The notes under the pieces were generated by a model. That model did no database searches. It worked only from the letters and a program-made list of their open reading frames with translations, and was not told the DNA's origin. This document shows, piece by piece, positions 1 to 7,638 of a stretch of 15,046 nt of DNA (position 1 is the first letter of the stretch; each line of letters begins with the position of its first letter). Origin of the DNA: Chloroflexota bacterium (GTDB lineage Bacteria; Chloroflexota; Anaerolineae; Caldilineales; Caldilineaceae); NCBI GenBank assembly GCA_003577005.1, contig QEUW01000356.1:1-15046 (forward strand), given 5' to 3'. The position numbers and the translations under genes were made by a program.

Positions 1-2548
1 GGGCTTCGCTCAGGTTGGTTTGCAGATTGGGCTTGAGCAGCTCATCCGCCTGCTGGCGCACCTCGGCCGGGAGGGGGGCGTTGGCGTAATCGGCCACACC
101 GGCGTCGGGTTGGGTCTCGATGCTGACTGCCGTTTCGGGCGACAATTCAACCGGCTTTTTCTCGTCGATCTGCTTGGGTTGGATATTCTGCTGCCCCGGA
201 TGATTCTTGAATGCGGTCGTGGCGGCGTCGCGCTGGCCGACCAGTTGAGTCTGGGCCTCGGTACGCTGATGGTCCATGCGTTCGGGGGCAGCCTCGCCCT
301 CCAGTTGCACGTTGGGCCGCGCACCAGCGCTGGTGTTCACCCCCGTGTCTTTGGTGCGAATCTGGCTGAGAAAGCCCTTGATGTTGTCGCGCAGCCAGCT
401 CAAGAAACCGCCCTCGTCGCGCTTGTCGAGTTCTCTCTCGCTCGCCTCGTTGCTGGGTGCGGCGCCAAAATTCTCGTGGGGTGTGGCGGTGAGATCGCCC
501 GGTTCGGCGCCGGTGACGCCATCGCCGATGGTCGTGTCGCTTGGCACGGGGATCTGGTCGGGCGGCGTCAGGCCTTCCTCCACCGCGCCGCTGGTCTGGG
601 CCACCAGGACCGGCGCGTTGTCCACCTCGTCCTGCTTTTCCTGCTTGATCTTGCTGTCGAGCGCCACGCCCAAGCCCGGCTGGGTGGCAGCCATCTGGGA
701 TGGGCTAGCCTCGGTAAAGGTGACCATCGCCTTGTCCGAAGCTCCCTCCAACGGGAGTGGCTCGACCTTCGCTACCTCCTCCGCTGGCGGCGGCGCTTGC
801 TCTGGGGGCAATTCCACCTCCGGCTCGGCCCCAACTGCTGGCGGCTCGGGCTGCTCCACCGGGACATCGGTCTCGACGGCAGCGGGCGTCTCTGGCTCGG
901 AGGTAACCGGCTCCTCCAGATGGCTCACATCGGTAGGCGGCGTCTCCACAACGGCTTCGGGAGCGGTAGCGGCCTCCCCGGTTGTATCCGGCGCCGCGCT
1001 GGGTTCAGGTTCGACGCCGGTCTTGACCAGGGGAACCGGCGGCATATCCAGTTTGGCTACGGGGTCGAAAAAGCCCAGCCACTTGCCGATTGGCTCCCAC
1101 TTCTCCTCGACCTGGCCGCCCAAATTGTCCTCGCCGGAGGTATTGCCGTTGATCGTAGCGACGAGGATACTCTTGAACTCTTTGCCGGCTGCCGTTTCTG
1201 GGCTTTCCACGCCAGTGACCAGGGCGAAGTGCTGGTTCTTCTCGCGGTAGGCGATGTCGCCCTTGCGCGGCAACTCGCCCGCTTTACGCGGCGTCACCCA
1301 GGCCATGATGCTGGCGCCCAGCTTCCAGTCGGGGATGGGGATGCCGGCTTTTTTGTAGGCCCACCAGACAAAGATGCCGCACCAGCTTGGCAGGGTGTCT
1401 TTCAATTCACCTTTGCTGTCTTTGGCCTTTTGGATGTATTTGATCACATCCCGGTGGATGACCTCTTTCTCGCCAAAGGCGGTAAAGAAGTACTCGGCCA
1501 GACGCTCCCAGCCCAGCCGGGTCTTGTCCGCATTGGTCTGCTTGGCGTTGACCTTGCCGATCTCCCCACGCGCCAGCTTGATGGCGGCCAGCAATTCGGG
1601 CCGGACCAGAATGGTTCCTTCGTCTTCCTCCTGGCGCTGGACGGGGCCGGGTTCAGTCTGGGGTTGGATATTGCGCACACCGGCAGCGCCTTGCTGGATC
1701 GTATGGGTCAACTCGTGGGCCAGCAGGTGGTCACCGGCGCGGGTGCTGGGGGCAAAGCGACCCTGATTGAAGAAGATATCGTTCCCCTGCGTAAAGGCAT
1801 TGGCCTTGAGCAGACGGGTAAGCTGGATCGCCGGGTCATCGGTGTGGATGCGGACGCCGCTAAAATCGGCGCCAAAACGCAATTCCATCTGCTGGCGCAC
1901 GCCGTCGGGTAGCGGAGCGCCGCGACCACGCCGGGCGCGCAACTGCTCTTGAACCTCTACCGGGGAGGCAGGGGCCACGGCGCCGTCAGCCTGGGCTTGA
2001 ACCGGCTCTTCTTCCTTCTCTCTCTCGGCTTGAACCGGCTCTTCTTCTTTCTCTTCAGTCTGCGCCTGAACCGGCTCCTCCCCTTCTTCCTCCTCGACCT
2101 GCGCCTGAACTGGCTCCTCTTCCTCCTGCTCAACTTGAGCTTGAACCGGCTCTTCTTCCTTCTTTGTCTCGGCTTGAACTGGCTCTTCTTCTTTCTCTTC
2201 AGTCTGGGCTTGAACCGGCTCCTCTTCTTCGTCCTTTTCGGCCTGCGCCTGAACCGCTTCTTCGTCTTCCACAGCCTGGCGCTGGATGAGCGGGGTGATC
2301 CGGGGGTGGAGCGCCAGGCCCTGTTCACGCTCAGCGCCGGAAGCGCGGCCGGTCACCACATCGGCCATGCGGTCGGCCTCGCGCTCGTAGGCATCGCCAG
2401 GGCGGCTCGTGACCAGCTTGTGCTGCAGACTGCTGACAGCGGCCGCCGCTCCTTTTTGCGTCTGTTTCTGGAAAAAGGGCTGGCGACTATGGATAGCAGC
2501 CGGGGTGGCGGTGTGCGTTGGATTTAGCGTGCTGGCGCGGCTCTTCAC
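1..2548 (-). CDS. DUF4157 domain protein fused to a CHAP/NlpC-like cysteine hydrolase domain; probable eCIS cargo (3' end outside window)
   Basis: This frame is open from the start codon to the left edge of the window: about 849 residues are visible and the C-terminus is missing. From the GTG start the order is as follows. A short basic Thr/Ala-rich leader ends in PFFQ. Eight acidic PVQA repeats fill about 98-186. A DUF4157 domain at about 205-287 carries the zinc-peptidase motif HELTH (278-282). A second domain at about 316-485 has a SWCG cysteine (C390), QHFALV histidine (H440) and TINGN asparagine (N467), spaced as in CHAP/NlpC-type amidases. A Pro/Glu-rich linker covers about 505-605, then a helical region of unknown function. 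DUF4157 proteins are commonly linked to eCIS loci and regarded as cargo or cargo-associated; both enzymatic activities here are inferred from motifs. The GTG at 2548 has AGGAG seven bases upstream. An in-frame ATG at 2563 overlaps the preceding stop (TAATG) and is the alternative start, giving five more residues. Confidence 0.88.
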   Translation of the reverse strand, partial: MKSRASTLNPTHTATPAAIHSRQPFFQKQTQKGAAAAVSSLQHKLVTSRPGDAYEREADRMADVVTGRASGAEREQGLALHPRITPLIQRQAVEDEEAVQAQAEKDEEEEPVQAQTEEKEEEPVQAETKKEEEPVQAQVEQEEEEPVQAQVEEEEGEEPVQAQTEEKEEEPVQAEREKEEEPVQAQADGAVAPASPVEVQEQLRARRGRGAPLPDGVRQQMELRFGADFSGVRIHTDDPAIQLTRLLKANAFTQGNDIFFNQGRFAPSTRAGDHLLAHELTHTIQQGAAGVRNIQPQTEPGPVQRQEEDEGTILVRPELLAAIKLARGEIGKVNAKQTNADKTRLGWERLAEYFFTAFGEKEVIHRDVIKYIQKAKDSKGELKDTLPSWCGIFVWWAYKKAGIPIPDWKLGASIMAWVTPRKAGELPRKGDIAYREKNQHFALVTGVESPETAAGKEFKSILVATINGNTSGEDNLGGQVEEKWEPIGKWLGFFDPVAKLDMPPVPLVKTGVEPEPSAAPDTTGEAATAPEAVVETPPTDVSHLEEPVTSEPETPAAVETDVPVEQPEPPAVGAEPEVELPPEQAPPPAEEVAKVEPLPLEGASDKAMVTFTEASPSQMAATQPGLGVALDSKIKQEKQDEVDNAPVLVAQTSGAVEEGLTPPDQIPVPSDTTIGDGVTGAEPGDLTATPHENFGAAPSNEASERELDKRDEGGFLSWLRDNIKGFLSQIRTKDTGVNTSAGARPNVQLEGEAAPERMDHQRTEAQTQLVGQRDAATTAFKNHPGQQNIQPKQIDEKKPVELSPETAVSIETQPDAGVADYANAPLPAEVRQQADELLKPNLQTNLSEA
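1991..2257 (-). repeat. Eight tandem acidic PVQA(Q/E) repeats within the DUF4157 gene
   Basis: Eight copies of the core VQA are each followed by an acidic stretch of E, D and K residues. The period is 11-13 residues (33-39 bp), covering residues about 98-186 of the DUF4157 protein. The first copy is AVQA, the other seven PVQA. The DNA shows the same recurring pattern (AACCGGCTC or close variants on the plus strand). Such Glu/Gln-rich repeats are common before DUF4157 domains. The segment is probably disordered, and its function is not established. Confidence 0.9.
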
Positions 2549-2555
2549 GGCGGTA

Positions 2556-2560
2556 CTCCT
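2556..2560 (-). promoter_or_regulatory. Shine-Dalgarno AGGAG that favours the GTG start of the DUF4157 gene
   Basis: AGGAG on the minus strand lies seven bases before GTG at 2548, but downstream of the rival ATG at 2563. The ATG has only a weak GGTGG-like match upstream. Because the ATG shares a base with the stop of the tape-measure gene, translational coupling could still use it. Confidence 0.6.
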
Positions 2561-2562
2561 CA

Positions 2563-3939
2563 TTACGCCCAGTCCACCCAGAGCGGTGAAGCCATCCAAG
2601 GCAGACGCACGATGGAGAGCGTCCAGGGCAAATAGTCCAGCAATAGATCGACAGTGCGTTGTTCCACGACCAGATGCCAGCGGTCGTCGCGTTGCGCCAA
2701 CTTGCCCTCGCGCTGAAAAAAGGTCTCGCGCAAGGCGGCGGGTGATGTGTTCTTGAGCTTTGCCCAATGCTCGATGACCGCTTCCAGCAGCGTTTCAGCC
2801 TCGTCCCGTTCTGTCTGCGTCAGCGGCAGCATCTTGACCAGTGGAAAAGTGAGGGGCAGCGCACAGAGCAGCTTGAGCAGAGGCGTCTCGTGTTCCTCGG
2901 GCTGTTCCTGACCTGTGGCCAGATAGTGAAGCAGATGAACGGCCCGCACCCGCTGGTCGAGCGTTGCCAGCGTCTGGCCATCAGCCGCCAGCCCCAGCCG
3001 GCGGAAGAAACGATCCAAAAAGGGGTGGAGCAGTACGATGCCAGCGTGGAGGACATACAGGCCCTCGGCAGCCTGGTCTGTTCGCTCCTGGGGATCTCGT
3101 GACCACACCGTTTGCGCCGGCGCAGCGGGCAAGACTTCATCTTGCTCTGCCGGGAGCAACGAGACCTGCTGCTGTGTAAAATTCGACACAGAACCATCCT
3201 CCGCCGACGGCAGCGGCGGCTCTCCCTGGGCCGTACGCAGACGTTGCTCAAGTTCGGCGGTGGTCGCATCCCCAGCCGGCGAGAGTGCGACCACCACTGC
3301 CAGGATGATCGCCCATCGTTCACTCGCAGACAACGCAGACAGGACATGCTCTGCCGCCTGCTGAACTTCCCCTGCGACCTCAGGGCGAAGCTGTTCGACC
3401 AGCCAGCGCAAAAACCTTGTGCTAAATTGATAGACCAGGCGCATCCGCACTGGCCGGCGCTGCAAACGCGGCCGGAGTCTTTGTGCGAGACGCCGGCCCT
3501 CAACCGGTGGCAGAGCCAGCACCGTGACCTCTACCTCCGCCACACGCTGGGAGGTCGCATGCCAGGGCCAGTACCCCACTTCAAGAAAATGAACGAGCGT
3601 TTCCTCAAGCTGAGTTGCGAGAGCCGGTTCACCAGTCGCCGCAGCTGGCCGCGCACGCACCTGGCTACCAAGCGCTTCGACAAGCGCCCGTCGGATATGC
3701 GCCTCATCCAGCCGATTGGGGTTGATCCGCCCCAGGTCGATCTCCAGCCGGTCGAGATGGTAGTGCTGGCCGTTGGGCGCATGGGTGTCGAACGCCTCCT
3801 CCAACAGCGGGAGGATCGCCCGGTAGAACGCTTCCTCCATCTGTTTGCGCCCACGCAAGGCGGTCCCTTCATCCTGGTAACGCAGGTCAAAGACGACCTG
3901 GCGGATGTGGTGGGTTGGGGATCGGTCGTGCATAGTCAT
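2563..3939 (-). CDS. Contractile injection system tape measure protein (CIS_TMP family, Afp14-like)
   Basis: The predicted product is 458 residues long and should set the tube/sheath length during CIS assembly. The family hallmarks are present. The N-terminal HHIRQVVFDLRYQDEG segment is followed by YHLDRLEIDLGRINP. The central LHAGIVLLHPFLDRFFRRLGL block lies near residues 291-317. The C-terminal block reads REGKL, then LLDYLPWTLSIVRLPWM, ending in PLWVDWA. The reading frame extends upstream to a GTG at 3987, but that codon overlaps the previous gene and gives an odd Cys/Trp-rich leader. ATG 3939 (or ATG 3933) is therefore the likelier start; neither has a strong Shine-Dalgarno. The stop TAA overlaps an ATG of the next gene (TAATG). 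The family assignment is confident; the length-ruler role is taken from the family and was not tested here. Confidence 0.88.
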   Translation of the reverse strand: MTMHDRSPTHHIRQVVFDLRYQDEGTALRGRKQMEEAFYRAILPLLEEAFDTHAPNGQHYHLDRLEIDLGRINPNRLDEAHIRRALVEALGSQVRARPAAATGEPALATQLEETLVHFLEVGYWPWHATSQRVAEVEVTVLALPPVEGRRLAQRLRPRLQRRPVRMRLVYQFSTRFLRWLVEQLRPEVAGEVQQAAEHVLSALSASERWAIILAVVVALSPAGDATTAELEQRLRTAQGEPPLPSAEDGSVSNFTQQQVSLLPAEQDEVLPAAPAQTVWSRDPQERTDQAAEGLYVLHAGIVLLHPFLDRFFRRLGLAADGQTLATLDQRVRAVHLLHYLATGQEQPEEHETPLLKLLCALPLTFPLVKMLPLTQTERDEAETLLEAVIEHWAKLKNTSPAALRETFFQREGKLAQRDDRWHLVVEQRTVDLLLDYLPWTLSIVRLPWMASPLWVDWA

Positions 3940-3980
3940 CGATCTGGTCCATTTACGCCAACAACGCCAACAGTCAACGG

Positions 3981-6900
3981 CTAACACTTCTCAAATGGAC
4001 CGCGCTCAGAGGCGACGGTTTCATTCTCGCGGAGGATGCGGACCTCTGAAAGCTCAGTTGGTTCACCGCTGAAGGGGAAGGTCTGTGCCTGGCCGGCCCG
4101 TAGCTCGAGATCCAACCTGTCAACAACCTTATTATTGATCAAGAAATGGACGGTATACTTGCCGTCCTGGGGCGCTGTGACAGTCCAGATGCGCCTGTTC
4201 CTAACGCACTCGCTCCTCAGCGTGGCGTCCAGCGGTTGACACTTCTCGAACGGCCCGCGCCCAGCAACGATGGCCTTATCTTCGAAGAGAATACGGACCT
4301 CTGAAAGCTCGGTTGGTTCACCGCTGAAGGTGAAGGTCTCCGCTTTGTTGGCGTTCAGCTCCAGACTCAACGATTCCACCACCGTGCGACCAACCAAGAA
4401 ATGAACGACATACTTGCCACTCTGACTCGCTGTGACAGTCCAGATACGCCTGGCGCCAACGCACTCGCTCCTCAGCGTGCCGGTCGGCGCGGGTTGCGGC
4501 GGCGGCGGGTCTGGGTCTGAACGACAGGGCGCAAACGGCCCGCTCTCGGTGGCGACAGTCGCGCCTCCAAAGGTGATGCGGACGGCGGACAACGTCGTTG
4601 GATCACCATCGTAGGTAAAAGTCCGCGGCGTGTTGGCGGTCAGGCTTAACGTGATGCTGCTGACAATATTGTCGCCAACCAAGAAATCGGCGACGTAAGA
4701 GCCGGTCTGGCTGGCGGTGACGGTCCAGAGGCGCGTGGCCCTGACGCAGGCGCTCCTCAGCGTGCCGGTCGGCGCGGGTTGTGGGGGTGGTGGTGGCGGA
4801 TTGCGCCCCGGACTGAGATCGATGTCGCTACAGTCGCTGTCGCAGCAGAGATAGGGCAAACAGAAATCGGCTAACACGACAAATTCGTCAAGCGGTTCTA
4901 CTTCAGCCTGGCGGGCGACCAATACCTCGCGGGGGTCGGGCATGGCAGCACCGCTTGTGCTGACAAATTTTGCTCGTACATCGTTGGTCTTGCTGGCGAA
5001 GCTCTGCTGGTGCTCGCGCACGACGCGAGTCAAAAGGCTTCTGTGGGTGTAGAGCAGAACGAGCGTGCCGCCTTCGGGTACGCCGCCCTTGTGCTCCATG
5101 CCAGGGTGGCGTTGGGCGTACGCACCCAACATCAACTCGGCGAAGATCTTGTTGATCCGCTCGCGCAACTCGGTGGCGAGGCCGGTCAGCACCGCTTGGG
5201 GGGTGCTGGCGGCGATGGAGCCATAGTGGGCGGCTACCAGCTGGTGGGTCTGGCGCAGCGGCGAGGCGGGATCATCCGGCTGCTGCACCTCGCTCAGGTA
5301 CGACTCGAAAGCCTGGACAAAGCCGTCGTAGCGCACCTCGAACTCGCGAAAATCAAACTCGGCAAGCGAGGGGGCGCTCACCACCGCCACCAACTCCTCG
5401 GTCTTGTCCAGCAGCGAGACAACCGGGTAGAGGCGGCGGTCTACCACGGCGGGGTCGACATCAATGTTCAGCTCGCGCACATACTCTCGTGTACGGTCAA
5501 ACAGATTGGCCGTAGAGGGCGCTTCTTTGACCCCTTCGTAAAATTTGCCGATGGCGGCGCGCGGGTCGTCGGCCTGGGTGACTCGACCGGTAATTGTCCC
5601 CTTGAGATAGTCGTACGGGCGAAGTTCCTTGAGCATTGCCTCAGCCGTGCGGCGAAAGCTCTGGGCCACTTTGGGCGAGAGCCTGGTACCCGGTACAACA
5701 AGGCTGAGATCAGCGCCCGGCTGGGCCGCGCCCTGGCTTTCGCCCAAGCGGGTTGGGCTCGCCAGACCGACCAGTTGAAGCGTATTCACCCGGCTCAACG
5801 CCGTGATGATGGCGGTCAGATATTGAAAGAGCGCGGCCATGAGGATCAAAAAGACCACGTCCAGGTCTCTCATGCGGCAGACAAGCAGTTTGATCAGCGC
5901 CTGTTGCGCCCGCAGCCGTGTCTCCCGATCTAGCTCGCGGCTGCCCAGGTCATTGGCCATGCTGAGACCGATGTAGACCGGCTCGATGGCAAAGGAAAGG
6001 CCCAGTTGGCGCTTCTGCTCGATGAGCGTCTGCATCACCGTGCTCAACGCCTTGCCCACGGCGCCTTCCACGCGGTAGAAGTTGTGGTCATCCATGCGGT
6101 AGCGCAGCAGGTGGTCGGCGTTGTTGGTGTAGCGGTAGGAGAAGAGCCGGTCCAGCCAGTTGCGCACGGTCTTGGCGTAGGACCAGTTGCGGGCTAGGTC
6201 GTCGTTCTCTTTGTTCGCCAACAAGGCATAATAGTAGGGGATCGCCTGGTCAGAAAGAACAACATCGCCTTCCTTGCTGGGGGTGAGGCGGATCTCGGCG
6301 TCCATCAGACCCTCGGTAGTAAAGCGGATGGCAAGGAGGTAGAGGCGATAGTGGAGCGAGCGCACTTCCTGCAGCCGTTCATCCTGGCGGCCGAAAAGCG
6401 GCGAGTGGATAAAGTGATGGCGGAAGGCAGCCGGTCGCGTGGTGGCGCCAAAACCGCTGTTGGCGCTGAGCGGGTTGAAGCCAGGCTGGCCCAGGTTGGC
6501 GGTAAAGGCGGTGGGGCGCACGGTTACTTCGCCCAACAGCACATGCAGCGGAAAACGGCCAGAGTGTGGACAGCACTCGGCCTCGATGCGCGTGGCCGCA
6601 CGCAAAAACTCGTTATAGGCGCGCACCACATCCACCAGGTAGGCGTAGAAATATTGGACGAGAAAGATGTTCTGTTGCATCTGGTCGGCAATGCGCAAAA
6701 AGTAGGTAGGGTCGGCAAACGGACCGTCTGGCGGGATGTTCGCCGGGTACATATCGGCCAGAAGATAACGAAAGGCCGCATAACTCTTGTTAAGCGCATC
6801 GTTCAACTGCGGGGCCAGATTACTGCTCAGCGTATAGATGCGGCTGAGCAATCCTTCAAAGCTCTCGATCTGGTGAGCCGCCGGGTTGATCTTTTCGATA

Positions 6901-7550
6901 CGCAACTCGTTCAGACCATAGCGGGGGTGATTGCGCCGGTCCACAGGGCGCTGGGCGATCTGCGCTTCTTGGTTGAGTATGGCCTGGGCGTCGGCCCGGC
7001 TGACCAGCAGGGCGCGCAGCGTAAACTCCCATTCGGCGCCTTTGTCGCTACAGTCGCTGATATCGCAGTTTCTGAGCGCTTCCAGATTGCGTTCCAGGAA
7101 GAGCAACGCCACCTTGTTCTGCAAAAAGGCGGCGTTGAGCGCCGTGGGCGCCGGCTCGCCGGGGCCGGCGGTAAAACCAGCGGGCAAGAGTTCCCACAAG
7201 TTGATCGGGTTGCCGTTGGTGTCGTGGAAGAAGGGATAGGGCGCGTCCGCCGGTAGGGTCTCCGTGGCCTCTTCCACCTGTGCAGTGGGCAGGGTGTAGC
7301 TGCGGAAGTGCGTGTAGAGCGTCTCCTCGTGGACCAGCAAATAGCCTTCCGAGGTGATGGCGCACCCGCCACTGATGCGAACCTGATTCGTCGCCGGTTC
7401 GCGCCCGACTTGCAGGCCGCAGACAATGCCGATGCCGATCAGCTTGTTACGCGTCAGCCGGTCCTGTTGCTCCAGGTAGGCGACCAGGTCATTCAGGTGC
7501 GTGGCCGTGAGCACCTGCCCGCTTTCAAACAGTGGATATGAGGTTTGCAT
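3981..7550 (-). CDS. Large eCIS-associated structural protein with three C-terminal Ig-like modules (function unknown)
   Basis: The product has 1189 residues and starts MQTSYPLFESGQVLTATHLNDL behind a very strong AGGAGGAGG ribosome site. The N-terminal pattern (FESGQVLTA, HLNDLVAYLEQQDRLTR, GIGIVCGL) resembles uncharacterised proteins I recall sitting beside baseplate J genes in other CIS loci, so a peripheral baseplate role is likely but not proven. Visible parts: a CDISDCSDKG motif at 162-171; a motif near FYRVEGAVGK in the middle; one hydrophobic stretch at about 565-585 (VVFLILMAALFQYLTAI), long enough to span a membrane or pack in a core; a Cys cluster CLPYLCCDSDCSD around 897-909; a proline-rich linker; then three 81-residue beta-rich modules at 929-1009, 1024-1104 and 1109-1189. 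There is no signal peptide. A role in contacting the target cell or holding fibres is inference from the modular C-terminus. Confidence 0.85.
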   Translation of the reverse strand: MQTSYPLFESGQVLTATHLNDLVAYLEQQDRLTRNKLIGIGIVCGLQVGREPATNQVRISGGCAITSEGYLLVHEETLYTHFRSYTLPTAQVEEATETLPADAPYPFFHDTNGNPINLWELLPAGFTAGPGEPAPTALNAAFLQNKVALLFLERNLEALRNCDISDCSDKGAEWEFTLRALLVSRADAQAILNQEAQIAQRPVDRRNHPRYGLNELRIEKINPAAHQIESFEGLLSRIYTLSSNLAPQLNDALNKSYAAFRYLLADMYPANIPPDGPFADPTYFLRIADQMQQNIFLVQYFYAYLVDVVRAYNEFLRAATRIEAECCPHSGRFPLHVLLGEVTVRPTAFTANLGQPGFNPLSANSGFGATTRPAAFRHHFIHSPLFGRQDERLQEVRSLHYRLYLLAIRFTTEGLMDAEIRLTPSKEGDVVLSDQAIPYYYALLANKENDDLARNWSYAKTVRNWLDRLFSYRYTNNADHLLRYRMDDHNFYRVEGAVGKALSTVMQTLIEQKRQLGLSFAIEPVYIGLSMANDLGSRELDRETRLRAQQALIKLLVCRMRDLDVVFLILMAALFQYLTAIITALSRVNTLQLVGLASPTRLGESQGAAQPGADLSLVVPGTRLSPKVAQSFRRTAEAMLKELRPYDYLKGTITGRVTQADDPRAAIGKFYEGVKEAPSTANLFDRTREYVRELNIDVDPAVVDRRLYPVVSLLDKTEELVAVVSAPSLAEFDFREFEVRYDGFVQAFESYLSEVQQPDDPASPLRQTHQLVAAHYGSIAASTPQAVLTGLATELRERINKIFAELMLGAYAQRHPGMEHKGGVPEGGTLVLLYTHRSLLTRVVREHQQSFASKTNDVRAKFVSTSGAAMPDPREVLVARQAEVEPLDEFVVLADFCLPYLCCDSDCSDIDLSPGRNPPPPPPQPAPTGTLRSACVRATRLWTVTASQTGSYVADFLVGDNIVSSITLSLTANTPRTFTYDGDPTTLSAVRITFGGATVATESGPFAPCRSDPDPPPPQPAPTGTLRSECVGARRIWTVTASQSGKYVVHFLVGRTVVESLSLELNANKAETFTFSGEPTELSEVRILFEDKAIVAGRGPFEKCQPLDATLRSECVRNRRIWTVTAPQDGKYTVHFLINNKVVDRLDLELRAGQAQTFPFSGEPTELSEVRILRENETVASERGPFEKC
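3984..4766 (-). repeat. Three tandem 81-residue Ig-like modules at the C-terminus of the 1189-residue protein
   Basis: The modules lie at 4766-4524, 4481-4239 and 4226-3984, each exactly 243 bp. All start with a TLRSxCV motif, continue with R(I/L)WTVTA.Q.G.Y...FL, a GxPTxLSxVRI strand and end in GPF..C, so each module has one cysteine near its start and one at its end. A 14-residue proline-rich linker joins modules 1 and 2; only QPLD separates modules 2 and 3. Modules 2 and 3 are nearly identical over stretches of DNA (for example ACCTCTGAAAGCTC and GGTTCACCGCTGAAGG in plus orientation), while module 1 is more diverged. This suggests a recent duplication of the last module. Confidence 0.92.
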
Positions 7551-7553
7551 GGC

Positions 7554-7562
7554 CCTCCTCCT
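7554..7562 (-). promoter_or_regulatory. Strong Shine-Dalgarno AGGAGGAGG before the 1189-residue gene
   Basis: AGGAGGAGGGCC directly precedes the ATG at 7550. It is the longest anti-16S match in the window and fixes the start. It also suggests this gene is translated independently after the 88-bp spacer rather than by coupling to the gene before it. Confidence 0.75.
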
Positions 7563-7578
7563 GCTATCACAATAGACC

Positions 7579-7624
7579 GCGGATTACGCGGATTGGCGCG
7601 GATTAAAATCTGCGCAATCTGCGG
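7579..7624. repeat. REP-like imperfect palindrome of 9-10 bp CGCGGATT/AATCTGCG units
   Basis: On the plus strand, three direct CGCGGATT units (7579, 7588 and 7598) are followed by two inverted-type units, AATCTGCGC and AATCTGCGG (7607-7624). The two halves are near complements, with CGCGGATT facing AATCTGCG and one mismatch per unit, so the segment can fold into a long imperfect hairpin on either strand. It fills most of the 88-bp spacer between the Afp12-like tail and the next gene. The look is that of a dispersed intergenic palindromic repeat; confirming that needs other copies in the genome. There is no clear T-run, so it is not called a terminator. Confidence 0.6.
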
Positions 7625-7638
7625 ATGCTGTTCATCCG
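7622..7638 (-). other. Small hairpin directly after the frame-restored Afp12-like stop codon
   Basis: CGGATG and CATCCG form a perfect 6-bp stem with a 5-base loop, immediately after the TGA at 7641-7639. No U-tract follows at once; a TTTT lies about 14 bases further on. It could be an mRNA-stabilising end or a processing site, or part of the adjoining palindromic repeat. Its position right after this stop weakly supports 7639 as the original gene end. Confidence 0.4.

Noticed and set aside
20..1912. A 630-codon open frame on the plus strand, opposite the DUF4157 gene
   Set aside because: It lies in exact codon register with the minus-strand gene, which is GC-rich and lacks TAA/TAG/TGA complements, so the antisense frame stays open by chance. 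The minus frame shows HELTH and SWCG motifs and the repeats, whereas the plus product has no recognisable features.
1957..2328. A minus-strand 123-codon Lys/Arg-rich frame (KKSRFKPR repeats) that resembles a basic DNA-binding protein
   Set aside because: It is the frame-shifted reading of the acidic PVQA repeats; the periodic basic sequence is a by-product of that repeat.
3940..3987. Upstream extension of the tape-measure protein to a GTG at 3987
   Set aside because: It would overlap the previous gene and add a Cys/Trp/Arg-rich leader not expected for the family; ATG 3939 begins right before the conserved HHIRQVVFDL block.
5010..7256. Several plus-strand frames of 60-310 codons opposite the 1189-residue gene
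   Set aside because: They are composition-driven shadows: Arg/Gly/His-rich products without motifs, opposite a minus-strand protein with recognisable family patterns.
7579..7624. CRISPR array
   Set aside because: The units are only 9-10 bp, without spacers of regular length, and occur in both orientations; this is a palindromic repeat.
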